From NCBI RefSeq assembly GCF_042685645.1, contig NZ_JBHUNX010000001.1, positions 4,650,001 through 4,714,000 on the forward strand: a stretch of DNA of 64,000 nt, written 5' to 3'. The position numbers and the translations under genes were made by a program. The DNA is from Salininema proteolyticum. GTDB taxonomy: Bacteria; Actinomycetota; Actinomycetes; Mycobacteriales; Micromonosporaceae. Of the stretch, positions 24,950 to 33,148 are shown piece by piece (the first letter of the stretch is position 1; the number at the start of each line of letters is the position of its first letter). The notes beneath the pieces are model-generated. The model had not been told where the DNA came from. It saw only the letters and a list, made by a program, of their open reading frames with translations, and did no database searches.

Positions 24950-25696
24950 ATGACGACAAAGAGTGTTAAGAGCGCTACAGCAGTCGCCCTGTCTGCGGCG
25001 TTCCTCCTGTCCGCGTGTAGCGACGGAGACAACCCATCGGACGATGGAGGCTCCCCCTCGGACGGCGGAAACAACGGTTTCGGAGAGTCCGGCGCATCGT
25101 CGGTCATCAACGAATGGGAGCCCTGCGAAGTCTTCGACAGCAACTTCAACGAGCTGGTCGAGCACTATGAGTATGACGGCCTGCCAGACGATCGCATTAG
25201 CGCGGGATACGGTGAGGGAACTCCGTCGGACCTCGTTGAGTGTTCGGCAAACGTTATGTGGGAAAAAGACCCCAATTCGAAACTAGATCGACTTGGTATA
25301 CAAGGTCTTACAACTGTAGCCGTAGTGGCCTCGGGAAGCCCAGAAGCAACTTCGGAACGATTTGATGAACTAGTAAATATTTCGAGGGATCTTCATGAAC
25401 GAAACAGTACGTTCGAAGATAGCGAAATTCAGGGCGACTGGGACAAGGGAGTACTTCTCCATGGGGATTACGGCAAGGGCGATACCTGGGCAGTATATGT
25501 TCTTGACGGCCCGTACTTGATTAAGGTTCTTCTTGAGACTGGTAGCAATATGTCTGGAGGAGATGGCGGCAGTTCGGAGCAAAGCACGTTCGAGGTAAAT
25601 GAAGTCAGGGATTACTTGGTCGAAACTTCAGTTCCTGGAATGCAGGAAACGGTCGACAAAGGTCTTCAAGAGGCGGGAGTGAATATCGATGAGTGA
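24950..25696 (+). CDS. lipoprotein of a three-member family (1)
   Basis: 248 residues. A type II signal peptide ends in the lipobox LLSAC (Cys about residue 23), followed by an Asp/Gly/Ser linker and a domain of about 190 residues (WEPCEVFDSNFNELVEHYEY, YGEGTPSDLVECSANVMWEKD, GVLLHGDYGKGDTW). The same domain occurs in the proteins at 27539-28258 and 41831-42535. All three lie next to T7SS substrate genes, so they may be surface partners or chaperones outside the membrane; this is inference. Two conserved Cys may form a disulfide. The stop lies inside the next gene's start (8-base overlap). Confidence 0.75.
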   Translation: MTTKSVKSATAVALSAAFLLSACSDGDNPSDDGGSPSDGGNNGFGESGASSVINEWEPCEVFDSNFNELVEHYEYDGLPDDRISAGYGEGTPSDLVECSANVMWEKDPNSKLDRLGIQGLTTVAVVASGSPEATSERFDELVNISRDLHERNSTFEDSEIQGDWDKGVLLHGDYGKGDTWAVYVLDGPYLIKVLLETGSNMSGGDGGSSEQSTFEVNEVRDYLVETSVPGMQETVDKGLQEAGVNIDE

Positions 25697-27431
25697 CCGT
25701 GGGCCAACATTCGAAGATACTTTCGAGGCAGACGATTCTGAGATCACTCTTGAAACTGCCGGCCATGGCGGAGATCAGGATACGCTAGAAGCTGTACATT
25801 CGTCTGCGTCCGGGCAGTCTTGCGGTGAAGATGGTTGCCCGAATGCGAATGACACTGAGGTTGAACAAGCTTGGGAAAACCTCATGTCTGCCATCCCCGT
25901 GGGCGAAAAAGCCGGTGGCGACAATATTAGGCCTGACCATGATCTTAGTCATGCGATGCCGAACCCTGAGATCTTCAACAACATTGTGCGTTCGCTGCGA
26001 CCTGCAGGCTGTGAAGTTCATGCCTTGGACATCCTTGCGGACTCATGGTATGCAGATGTTTTCCAGAAGATATCGACCTTTCCCGGAGACCTCCGTGTTG
26101 CAACTAGCCAACTTTCAGAAGAGTGGGTTGGCGATGATTACGACAATCTTGAGAAGAAGATCGAAGATACCATCAAGATCGCTCAAGAGGTCTCTGACAG
26201 CGCCGAAGTGATTACAGATGACCTTATGCGGGAATCAGCAGATATCTATTCCCAGCAAGGTGGCGAAGAAGGTTATGTCCCTTTCCCCGCTCCACAGCTG
26301 TGGAAGGAAGGGGGGATCGCGAACTGGTTCCGAAGCTGGGGTGACAATGATGATATGGCGGTGCACTGTCGTCCCCCGTGGTGGGATGAAGGTCCCTGCA
26401 ACAGGATTACTGCTGAATATGCTCTCCAGATGGTTGGGTTCAAGCCTGAGGAGATGGGTGAATTCACTCAAAGTATTCGAGAGGAAACCCAGCGTCGTCA
26501 ACAGGCGAATCAGGAGTTCAATCAGCAACTCGAAGAGGGATCCTACTATCGCGGTCGGTCGATGGACAAGAAAGAAACCGACTGGGACGAGCTTTACGAC
26601 GAGGTTCGTGAAGAGGCTATCTTCGAGAACGAAGATATGATGCAAATCGCTGAAGATGATTATGAGCAAGCGGCTCAGGACATCAACAGCGGCATCAAGG
26701 ATCGCGAGTACAACGCAAACACCTCGTACTCCACTCATGAGGACCCCACTGAGGCCAAGGACCCGACCATGACCTCGGAAGAGGATCCGAATGCTGGTGG
26801 TGGCGGATATGACGGTGTAAGCCCGCCTCCTGGAGGCGGAGGAGCTGGCGCAGGCGCTGGAGGGCTTGGCGATCCTGGCGGTTATGACTCCCCCAAGGAA
26901 TATGGTCTTAAGAAGCCGGGTGGTCCGGGAGGACCGGGGGGTTCGAACCCTGATGTGCCTGGTATTGGCGATCCGGATGACCCTGAGGGCTGGGACTTCG
27001 GTGAAGATGGCCGTCCGAGAGTGGACGACCCCACGGGTGGTCTGGCTGGCGGTGGCGATGGCCTTGGCGGCATGCGTCCAGGCATCGGTGGCGGCGGTAG
27101 CGGTCTCGGCGGCGGTGCTGGCGGTGGCCTTGGCGGCGGTGGCCTCGGTGGAGGCGCCGGAGTCATGGGCGGCGGCGCCGGAATGCCTAGAGGGGGCGCT
27201 GGTGCTGGTGGAGCTGGTGCGAAGGTCGGTCCTGGTGCCGGTGGCGGTGCTGGCGCCGGTCGAGGCGGCGGTGGTCGCGCTGGCGGCGGCATGATGGCCG
27301 GCGGCGGTGGAGGCGGCATGGGCCGTCCTGGTGGCGATGACAAAGAGTCCAAGGGCGAGGCGGCCGGCTGGCTCGTCGAAGACGAGGACGTCTGGGGCAT
27401 CGGCGACGAGGACGACGATCCGTACGCGTAG
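25689..27431 (+). CDS. large WXG/PPE-like T7SS substrate with Gly-rich linker
   Basis: 580 residues. Residues 120-190 are helical with EEWVGDDYDNLEKK, giving a W-x-G turn and a nearby YxxxE. A charged helical middle (260-345) follows. Residues 375-560 are almost pure Gly/Ala/Pro repeats. The end reads GWLVEDEDVWGIGDEDDDPYA when joined in two parts, and the VEDEDVWG terminus recurs in PPE-like WXG proteins of non-mycobacterial actinobacteria. No signal peptide, as expected for T7SS. Base composition is less GC-rich than core genes, suggesting transfer. Confidence 0.7.
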   Translation: MSDRGPTFEDTFEADDSEITLETAGHGGDQDTLEAVHSSASGQSCGEDGCPNANDTEVEQAWENLMSAIPVGEKAGGDNIRPDHDLSHAMPNPEIFNNIVRSLRPAGCEVHALDILADSWYADVFQKISTFPGDLRVATSQLSEEWVGDDYDNLEKKIEDTIKIAQEVSDSAEVITDDLMRESADIYSQQGGEEGYVPFPAPQLWKEGGIANWFRSWGDNDDMAVHCRPPWWDEGPCNRITAEYALQMVGFKPEEMGEFTQSIREETQRRQQANQEFNQQLEEGSYYRGRSMDKKETDWDELYDEVREEAIFENEDMMQIAEDDYEQAAQDINSGIKDREYNANTSYSTHEDPTEAKDPTMTSEEDPNAGGGGYDGVSPPPGGGGAGAGAGGLGDPGGYDSPKEYGLKKPGGPGGPGGSNPDVPGIGDPDDPEGWDFGEDGRPRVDDPTGGLAGGGDGLGGMRPGIGGGGSGLGGGAGGGLGGGGLGGGAGVMGGGAGMPRGGAGAGGAGAKVGPGAGGGAGAGRGGGGRAGGGMMAGGGGGGMGRPGGDDKESKGEAAGWLVEDEDVWGIGDEDDDPYA

Positions 27432-27441
27432 ACGTAAATGA

Positions 27442-27487
27442 CTGCAGTGGGTGCCGAGGCTACAGCCTCGGCACCCACTGCAGTTTT
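27442..27487 (+). terminator. strong terminator after the WXG protein gene
   Basis: A perfect 19-bp inverted repeat (27442-27460 and 27465-27483) with a TACA loop is followed by TTTT. Confidence 0.85.
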
Positions 27488-27538
27488 CTGTGGTAATGCC
27501 CTTTGGCTACCCTGACCGTAATTAACTAGGAATATAGT

Positions 27539-28258
27539 ATGAAGAGTATAAAAGTCGCGGCCACGGGCGCTATGCCCTTGACACTGCTACTTACTGCTTG
27601 CAGTGGTTGGGATGATACCTTCAGGGACGAAGCGTCTTCTGGGGTTGAAATAGAGGATGCTGCGTCCACTATAAATCAGTGGGAACCTTGCGAGACCTTC
27701 TCTGCCAATTTCGACGACCTAATTGAGCACTATCAGTACGACAGCATTCCAGGCGAAAGAATCAGTGCCGCCTACGGCGAAGGTACTCCGGCTGATCTTG
27801 TCGAATGCACTGCGAATGTCATGTGGGAGAAAGACCCTGATGCCAAGCTTGATCGTACTGGAATGATGGGTTACACGACTATTGCGTTGGTTGCGGCCGG
27901 AAGTCCGGAAGCTACGGCTGAGAGGTTCGATGAACTCACTCAAGATTCAATGAAGCTCTTCAAAGAGGCTGACTTGTTCGAGGACGCCGAAATTCCGGGT
28001 GATTGGAATAAGGGACGGCTTTTGCATGGAGACTACGGAAAGGGCGATGCCTTCAGCGCCTACGCACTGTATGACGACTACCTTATTCGAGTGGATTTGG
28101 AGACCGGGGCAAATCTTTCCGGCGGCGATGGAGGTAGGTCAGATCAAGAGACGTTTGACGTTGAAGAAGTCCAAGAATACCTGATGAGCACGGTCATCCC
28201 GGAGATGAATGAGACAGTCGAATCCAACCTCGACATTCCGGTCATGACTACTGACTAG
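27539..28258 (+). CDS. lipoprotein of a three-member family (2)
   Basis: 239 residues with a lipobox LLTAC (Cys about 21). The domain matches lipoprotein 1 almost segment by segment (WEPCETFSANFDDLIEHYQY, YGEGTPADLVECTANVMWEKD, GRLLHGDYGKGDAFSAY). This gene and 24950-25696 are a recent duplication flanking the large WXG gene. Membrane-anchored on the outer face; function unknown. It has its own transcription unit because a strong terminator precedes it. Confidence 0.75.
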   Translation: MKSIKVAATGAMPLTLLLTACSGWDDTFRDEASSGVEIEDAASTINQWEPCETFSANFDDLIEHYQYDSIPGERISAAYGEGTPADLVECTANVMWEKDPDAKLDRTGMMGYTTIALVAAGSPEATAERFDELTQDSMKLFKEADLFEDAEIPGDWNKGRLLHGDYGKGDAFSAYALYDDYLIRVDLETGANLSGGDGGRSDQETFDVEEVQEYLMSTVIPEMNETVESNLDIPVMTTD

Positions 28259-28267
28259 GGATTGGGA

Positions 28268-28285
28268 GCCTTGGTTTGCCAAGGC
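28268..28285 (+). terminator. short hairpin after lipoprotein 2
   Basis: GCCTTGG and CCAAGGC form a 7-bp stem with a TTTG loop ten bases after the stop; it lies between convergent genes and may serve either. Confidence 0.45.
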
Positions 28286-28309
28286 CCTCCTCGGTCGATG
28301 GCGTTGAAA

Positions 28310-29461
28310 CTACCCCTGGGAGAGTCGTACGGCGACGTCAGCGTGCGTGAACTCTGCATCGTGGCGGCCATTGGAAAAGTGGTTGACGACCGATAGAGCA
28401 ACGGTGGTCTTTGTGAGCCTCTGAGAGGACACGGAGACCACTTGCTCTTCCGTGGCCTCGCCATGGGACACGTTCAGACTGTGCGTTCCTTCAGGGACTT
28501 CGATGATCCAGGTACCCCATCCACTCGCCATTACTGTTCCGCCGACCGAAATGACCGGGGCGGCGGTGAATCGACGATTCTGGACGGGTGGCTGGCTTGC
28601 CAACGCGATGGCGGGGAACGGATCAGGCTTCTGGGTGAGGCTCTGCTCGACGACGATCAGCCCTCGTCCGGGAGTAGGAGGTGCCAGTTCTCGCCAGCGG
28701 TCGGATAGGGTCGCACAATTCCAGACCAGGTACCCCGGCTCAGGAGAGGCCCACTTGACCGGCGCGAGCTGCATCAGCTCGTCAGTTCTCGCCTCGCCGG
28801 CAGAACGAGCGGTAGCGCGAAGACCGATCGACTTTGCGGAGAACCAGGTGATCGCGGAGCCGAGGAAGACGACAGGCGCGATAACGCTAACGAAGGCGGC
28901 GGCCCGGGACTGGACGGTTTGGCCGACCCAAGCCGCTGCTACGGACAACACGATGACGATCAAGGCGATCATGAAGGCCCGCAAGGCCAGTCCGGGCGGA
29001 ACAGTGCCAGGCCAGTTTCGTGGTAGAACGCCGCGCGCCCCTATCCGGCCGATCAAAGGCCGTTCGAAGTGCTCACGGCGGTGATCAACGTACGGGGCCA
29101 CGTAGTCTATCGACGGATTCGAACTCTTGGCGGCAAGGGGAACGGCTACACAGCACTCGCCTTCAGAATCCTGTATCTGTGCCGAAACGATGTGGTTGCC
29201 GTCTTCAACGTCGACTTCAGCGGTGCCGAAGCCTACGGCGAGGGGCTCGTCGTTCAACGCAAGAATGGGCGTCGGGGAGTCGATCGCCCCCTTCCGAGGA
29301 CGACGGAACTCGTTCATGATCTTAATGCCGCCCAGAGCAAGACTGCGAATTGACAGCTTGCCAGGCGAGTTTGTCGCAGGAGGTTTGGCGCCGGCCTCGT
29401 GTTGTTGGTGGATTTTGACAGCGGCTTGAGAAAGCCCAGTGAGCCTCTTGCTGCGGTACAT
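28310..29461 (-). CDS. two-TM membrane protein, paralogue of 40508-41701
   Basis: 383 residues if started at the ATG at 29461, chosen because it gives the same N-terminal length as its paralogue; 29317 is an alternative and no start has a good ribosome site. Layout: an N-terminal beta domain (SPTPILALNDEPLAVGFG, VEDGNHIVSAQ), two adjacent membrane helices (about 190-240: FMIALIVIVLSVAAAWV and VSVIAPVVFLGSAITWF), and a second beta domain of the same kind (WGTWIIEVPEGTHSLNVSHG). Each beta domain ends in a D/E-G-x-H turn, as in PEGA-type repeats. Function unknown; it associates with the T7SS lipoprotein family in both places. Confidence 0.55.
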   Translation of the reverse strand: MYRSKRLTGLSQAAVKIHQQHEAGAKPPATNSPGKLSIRSLALGGIKIMNEFRRPRKGAIDSPTPILALNDEPLAVGFGTAEVDVEDGNHIVSAQIQDSEGECCVAVPLAAKSSNPSIDYVAPYVDHRREHFERPLIGRIGARGVLPRNWPGTVPPGLALRAFMIALIVIVLSVAAAWVGQTVQSRAAAFVSVIAPVVFLGSAITWFSAKSIGLRATARSAGEARTDELMQLAPVKWASPEPGYLVWNCATLSDRWRELAPPTPGRGLIVVEQSLTQKPDPFPAIALASQPPVQNRRFTAAPVISVGGTVMASGWGTWIIEVPEGTHSLNVSHGEATEEQVVSVSSQRLTKTTVALSVVNHFSNGRHDAEFTHADVAVRLSQG

Positions 29462-29480
29462 TCGCGGCCACTTGATGAAG

Positions 29481-29864
29481 TCAGTAGCTCGTGGAGTCAC
29501 GGCGATGGCTGCCTTCCAGACGGAGCGCGGGGTTGCCCAGAGCAAAACCCATCAAAGCTCGTAAGCGGGAGGTGGGGAAAGACGCTGAGCTCTCTGCCAT
29601 CGTACTGCTCGCGTCTTCCTCAAAGTATGGCGGTTCATATCGTGCCTCCATCAAAGGTGAGTTGAGGGGTCGGCCCTGTTGAGTTCGACTCTGAGAACCT
29701 TCTATCTGGTGGTCACAGGGGATCGTGAACTCTTCGGCGTACTTGTCGTTGGTGCCTCGAACCAACGGATCGTCGATCGGCTCTCCATGGAGGTCTGGGC
29801 TGTCAGATTTCGCCACTCGAGTCTTGGCGAAGCTCAACTGTCGGTCGTGCTCCGAGTTCATCAT
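29481..29864 (-). CDS. doubtful hypothetical ORF
   Basis: A reading of about 127 residues from the run of Met codons near 29864 (MMNSEHDRQLSFAKTRVAKS). It is hydrophilic and without recognised motif, and its end overlaps the 5' region of the membrane protein gene in another frame. There is no ribosome site. It may be the remnant of a gene disrupted before or with the nearby insertion. Nothing better is visible between 29462 and 30090. Confidence 0.25.
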   Translation of the reverse strand: MMNSEHDRQLSFAKTRVAKSDSPDLHGEPIDDPLVRGTNDKYAEEFTIPCDHQIEGSQSRTQQGRPLNSPLMEARYEPPYFEEDASSTMAESSASFPTSRLRALMGFALGNPALRLEGSHRRDSTSY

Positions 29865-30109
29865 GCTCATCATCTTGAAGGCGTTCAAGGCACTGGGGCA
29901 GTGGAGATTTCATGAAGTATGGCGGCTGGCGGCCTGGGCATTGAGGTTTGAGTGCACCACGAGCTCAGCGGAAGTCGGCTCGATCGATGTTTGCGGGGTT
30001 CCTTCGCTGTTCGCCGCTTATTTGAGCAGGGCAGACTGAAATGGAAAACGTGGCAGGGAAATCCGATTGGGCTCAAGGGATGATTTGGCCTAAGAAGGCG
30101 TCTCTGCGG

Positions 30110-30949
30110 TCATGATTCCATTTTGGATAGCTGTCGGGCCATGACGAAGATGCTGGCGACCAGCACGAACCCCTCGGCGTGCTCGGGCTTGCGCTCGTAA
30201 TCACGGCAGAGTCGGCGCCGGTGCATGAGCCAGGCGAAGGATCTCTCCACCACCCAACGGCGTGGCTGTACCACGAACCCTCTCTGGCCTGCCAGTTTAG
30301 AAACGATCTCGACGACAAATCCATAGAGCTCTCGAGCGAGGTCGGCAATCGGGCTCTGGTAGCCGCTATCGGCCCAGACTCGGGCGATGGTCGGGAACCG
30401 CTGCGATAGGGCGAACAGGAGGTCGCGGGCGGCGGTCCGGTCCTGGACGCCGGCGCCGGTGACCATCACGACCAGGATCAGGCCCATGGTGTCGACGGCG
30501 ATGTGTCTTTTGCGGCCGTTGATCTTCTTCCCGCCGTCATAGCCCCTGGTCGCGGCCGGAACGGTCATGTCAGCCTTGACCGACTGGGAGTCGATGGAGA
30601 CAGCTGAGGGTTCGGCCTTCCGCCCGGTGGCGTAGCGGAGCTTTTCACGAATGACGGTGTTTATGCGGTCCCACACACCGGCTGATACCCAGCGCGAATA
30701 GAACCCGTAGACGGTCTTGAACGGCGGGAAGTCGACCGGGAGGCTGCGCCATTTCGTGCCGGAGTCGGCGATGTACCGAATGGCGTCGACGATCGCCCGA
30801 CGACAGTGGTGTTCATGCCCGCCTCGTCCGCTCAAGGCGGCCGGGACCGGCAGGAGCGGGGCGATCAGAGCCCACTCTGCATCGGTGCAGTCTGACGGAT
30901 AGACGGAGGTGCGGGTCGTGTGAAGCCATGGGTCGCAGGTAGGATGCAA
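30110..30949 (-). CDS. IS5-family transposase
   Basis: 279 residues, probably from a TTG at 30949. The N-terminal DUF4096-like segment (CTDAEWALIAPLLP) is followed by the DDE domain with SIDSQSVKA (first Asp), WADSGYQ (second Asp) and VVERSFAW (Glu), and RRRLCRDYE. The stop lies at the edge of the left terminal repeat. The frame is intact, so the enzyme may be active. Translation may be controlled by the hairpin upstream. Confidence 0.85.
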   Translation of the reverse strand: MHPTCDPWLHTTRTSVYPSDCTDAEWALIAPLLPVPAALSGRGGHEHHCRRAIVDAIRYIADSGTKWRSLPVDFPPFKTVYGFYSRWVSAGVWDRINTVIREKLRYATGRKAEPSAVSIDSQSVKADMTVPAATRGYDGGKKINGRKRHIAVDTMGLILVVMVTGAGVQDRTAARDLLFALSQRFPTIARVWADSGYQSPIADLARELYGFVVEIVSKLAGQRGFVVQPRRWVVERSFAWLMHRRRLCRDYERKPEHAEGFVLVASIFVMARQLSKMES

Positions 30950-30950
30950 G

Positions 30951-31003
30951 GGAGCCTCTGGGGTTGTCGATCTTGTGGTTAAGAAAGACTGATACCAGAG
31001 GCT
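30951..31003 (-). promoter_or_regulatory. hairpin sequestering the transposase ribosome site
   Basis: GAGCCTCTGG (30957-30966 region) and CCAGAGGCTC (near 30994-31003) form a 10-bp stem in transcripts entering from outside. One arm contains AGAGG just before the transposase start, so read-through messages would hide the ribosome site. On the plus strand the same stem is followed by TTTTT and can terminate incoming transcription. Confidence 0.5.
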
Positions 31004-31050
31004 CTTTTTCTATGGGCCGCAGGGGCTCCGACTCCAAAGACAGCTTCTAA

Positions 31051-31541
31051 GACGTTTGGGCACTTCTGGACGTTCGGTGCGCGCCTCGGCGTGTCGTGGT
31101 TGACTACCCAATATGGGCTGGGTGACACTGGGTATCGGTTCGGCAGGCCAGATGTCTGTCGAAGATTGCAGTGGACATCCAGTCCCCTTCGATAGCGGCT
31201 CGCCAGCCGAAAGCTACCAACTTAGATCTGGCGAGCCGCCCACAACAAACGTTCCTCGAAAGGATCGCTGTACTGACTCATCGTAGTTGATCTGTTCGGC
31301 TGATTCCAGCCGCCTTTCCGTTGTTGACCGCGATCGTGCGATCGCGTCTAGCCACCGTGCGCTCTGAACACCCTGGTGGTGTCCTGGTTTGTCCTGAACG
31401 TCCGTGGAGCTGCAGATTCACGTGTTCGGGGTAGCTGCGGTGTGCCCTCCCCGCCATGTCTCCCGGCGGGGAGTCCATGACTCAGTTCCTTAGTTCCCCC
31501 TGCCCTGAAATCAGGTGTGCAGGGGAGTTTGGAGGCTTTTC
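31051..31541. other. intergenic region with one inverted repeat
   Basis: About 490 bases with no credible gene. A perfect 11-bp inverted repeat, CGGCTCGCCAG at 31196-31206 and its complement at 31228-31238, has a 21-base loop and no T-run. The rest is unremarkable. The end carries GGAGG for the next gene. Confidence 0.4.
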
Positions 31542-31805
31542 ATGCCTATCTCGATGCCCTTGACTCTCGGTTCGTTCACCATCGAGGGCCGCAAGGTCCA
31601 GATCGTCCGCAGGGCGGCGCGCAAGATCTTCTGGATCACCGTCGACGGCCGTACTGCCGCCATGGTCCACACCCATGACCGGTTCCTCCTGCCTCAACCC
31701 GGTTGGTCGATCCGCGACGATGTCGCCGACTGGCTGTTGGAGCAGACCATGCGGGCCCACTCCCACTTCGTCGCCTACTGCTTCGCGAAAGGAGTCCACC
31801 CCTAA
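31542..31805 (+). CDS. unknown protein, first gene of a three-gene operon
   Basis: 87 residues from the ATG at 31542 with GGAGG at ideal distance. It is soluble and mixed alpha/beta (LTLGSFTIEGRKVQIVRRA, IFWITVDGRTAAMVH, DDVADWLLEQTMRAHSH). Its stop overlaps the next ATG (TAATG). I recognise no family; small size and context near an insertion sequence suggest mobile-element or island cargo. Confidence 0.6.
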   Translation: MPISMPLTLGSFTIEGRKVQIVRRAARKIFWITVDGRTAAMVHTHDRFLLPQPGWSIRDDVADWLLEQTMRAHSHFVAYCFAKGVHP

Positions 31806-32497
31806 TGAGCACCCTTTTCGAGCATTCCGACTACGTGTACGCCGCCATCGCCTTCGTCGTCGCGATCGGCCTGTATGCCTTCGCCGTCTACCACGGCAAC
31901 ATCTACGGCCACAACGACCAACAGTCGTCCGACCAAGCCACCAGTGCGAACACGGCCCACGGCCGAGCACAACGGCACGGACGCCCAGCCAGGCGCGTGT
32001 TCGGGCGGGCGAAGGCCCGGACGGTGCGCACGGATGGGACTGTCTTGGGGGCGGTGTCGTTTCTGGCGCGGACGTTCGAGGTCCGCGAGATCGACGTCTA
32101 CACGGGCGTCATCATCGCCATCGAACCCGGCGGACAGCGCCTGATCGTCGGGGAGGCCGACTGGGGCTGGGGCTATCCCGGCCGGGTCTACTGGTCGCCC
32201 GACCCCAAACGCCACGCACTGTTCACTGACAACAGTCGCTTGAAGTTCGCGCTCGAACAACGCGTCTACGCTGTCATCGACCGCGCCGTCTTCGGCGCCG
32301 ACCTCCCACCACGCTTCCACGAGGAAGTCTGGACCGTGGATCCGTACGTCTCACCACGTGCGGAAACACATCAACAAGCGCGCCAGCTCGAACTGCAACC
32401 AGTGTCGGTGCAGGCATCTCCGCACGGGCTGTCGCAGCGACACCCGCAGCCTCAACGTCAGGAGGTGGGCAGTGGCCGTGCTGTACTTGCCACCTGA
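31805..32497 (+). CDS. membrane-anchored unknown protein, second gene of the operon
   Basis: 230 residues from the ATG at 31805. One transmembrane helix (about 10-29: VYAAIAFVVAIGLYAFAVYH) is followed by a basic linker and a soluble domain (RTFEVREIDVYTGVIIAIE, DWGWGYPGRVYWSPDPKRHA). The C-terminus is Gln/Pro-rich. The TFEVR segment recurs in the third gene, suggesting related domains. No enzymatic motif. The end overlaps the next gene by 26 bases. Confidence 0.6.
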   Translation: MSTLFEHSDYVYAAIAFVVAIGLYAFAVYHGNIYGHNDQQSSDQATSANTAHGRAQRHGRPARRVFGRAKARTVRTDGTVLGAVSFLARTFEVREIDVYTGVIIAIEPGGQRLIVGEADWGWGYPGRVYWSPDPKRHALFTDNSRLKFALEQRVYAVIDRAVFGADLPPRFHEEVWTVDPYVSPRAETHQQARQLELQPVSVQASPHGLSQRHPQPQRQEVGSGRAVLAT

Positions 32498-32777
32498 CAC
32501 CACTGACCTCGGCACGATCGATCACTACGGGCAGACGTTCGAGGTCCGCCACGACGCCGACGCCGGACTCGTCTACCTCCTCTACCCAGGCACCGACGCC
32601 GACGACACACCCGTCGCCCAACGCGCGCCGGCCATCATCGCCTGCTGCGGAGGAGGAGTCTGGGCCAAACTCACCATCTACTGCGACCAGCAGTACAAAC
32701 TCTCCCGAACATTCACCGACTGGGAGAACGAACTCCGCGACACGATCATGATCCACGTGCAAAGACGCACGGGCTAA
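32472..32777 (+). CDS. unknown soluble protein, third gene of the operon
   Basis: 101 residues from a GTG at 32472 with AGGAGG six bases upstream, which decides against the longer reading from 32358. It contains GQTFEVRHDADAGLVYLLYP, sharing TFEVR and a 16-base identical stretch with the second gene, then IIACCGGGVWAKLTIYC with three Cys and a helical end. No known family. Confidence 0.6.
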   Translation: MAVLYLPPDTTDLGTIDHYGQTFEVRHDADAGLVYLLYPGTDADDTPVAQRAPAIIACCGGGVWAKLTIYCDQQYKLSRTFTDWENELRDTIMIHVQRRTG

Positions 32778-33148
32778 AACGCCTACACGGAGAAGCTAAG
32801 GGGGTCGGGGTAGGCAGTGCCCTGGCCCCCTTGGTCGTTGGCAGAGATCCATGACATCAGCGCGCGACTGAGATGCCAGCTGTCCGGGATGTCCCGTCGT
32901 CTTGCCGTCGGATCGGTGCCGTGGCGCTGTCTAACCGGCTGCGTGGTCTGTTGCCCTGCCGCCTTCCGGGGCAGGTCGGATGGCTGTCCCTTGGTGATTG
33001 CGGACCATGCGGAGGAGTCGGGGAGGAGCAGGGACGGCCGACGAGGCGGAACCCTGGCCCGGTGCGGAGGAAGCAGTACGGGGGACGGCTTCGCCGTCCC
33101 CCGTACTGTTCAGGTCGTCGGCGTGAGTTCTGCGCCGACGACCGCACG
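32778..33148. other. intergenic region with a long hairpin
   Basis: 371 bases between convergent units. A perfect 16-bp inverted repeat, CAGTACGGGGGACGGC at 33074-33089 with its complement at 33093-33108, has a TTC loop. It lacks a T-run but probably terminates the leftward zinc-ribbon/SPFH operon. No gene seen. Confidence 0.5.

Larger units (their letters stand above)
30094..31047 (-). mobile_element. IS5-family insertion sequence, 954 bp, TAA target duplication
   Basis: Imperfect 18-bp terminal inverted repeats lie at 30094-30111 (GAAGGCGTCTCTGCGGTC) and 31030-31047 (GACTCCAAAGACAGCTTC). They are flanked by the direct repeat TAA at 30091-30093 and 31048-31050, matching the TNA duplications of the IS427/IS1031 groups of IS5. 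A single transposase ORF fills the element. Intact ends, duplication and ORF indicate recent arrival. Confidence 0.8.

Noticed and set aside
31278..31478. A 66-residue minus-strand ORF downstream of the insertion sequence
   Set aside because: No ribosome site, no motif and random-looking composition.
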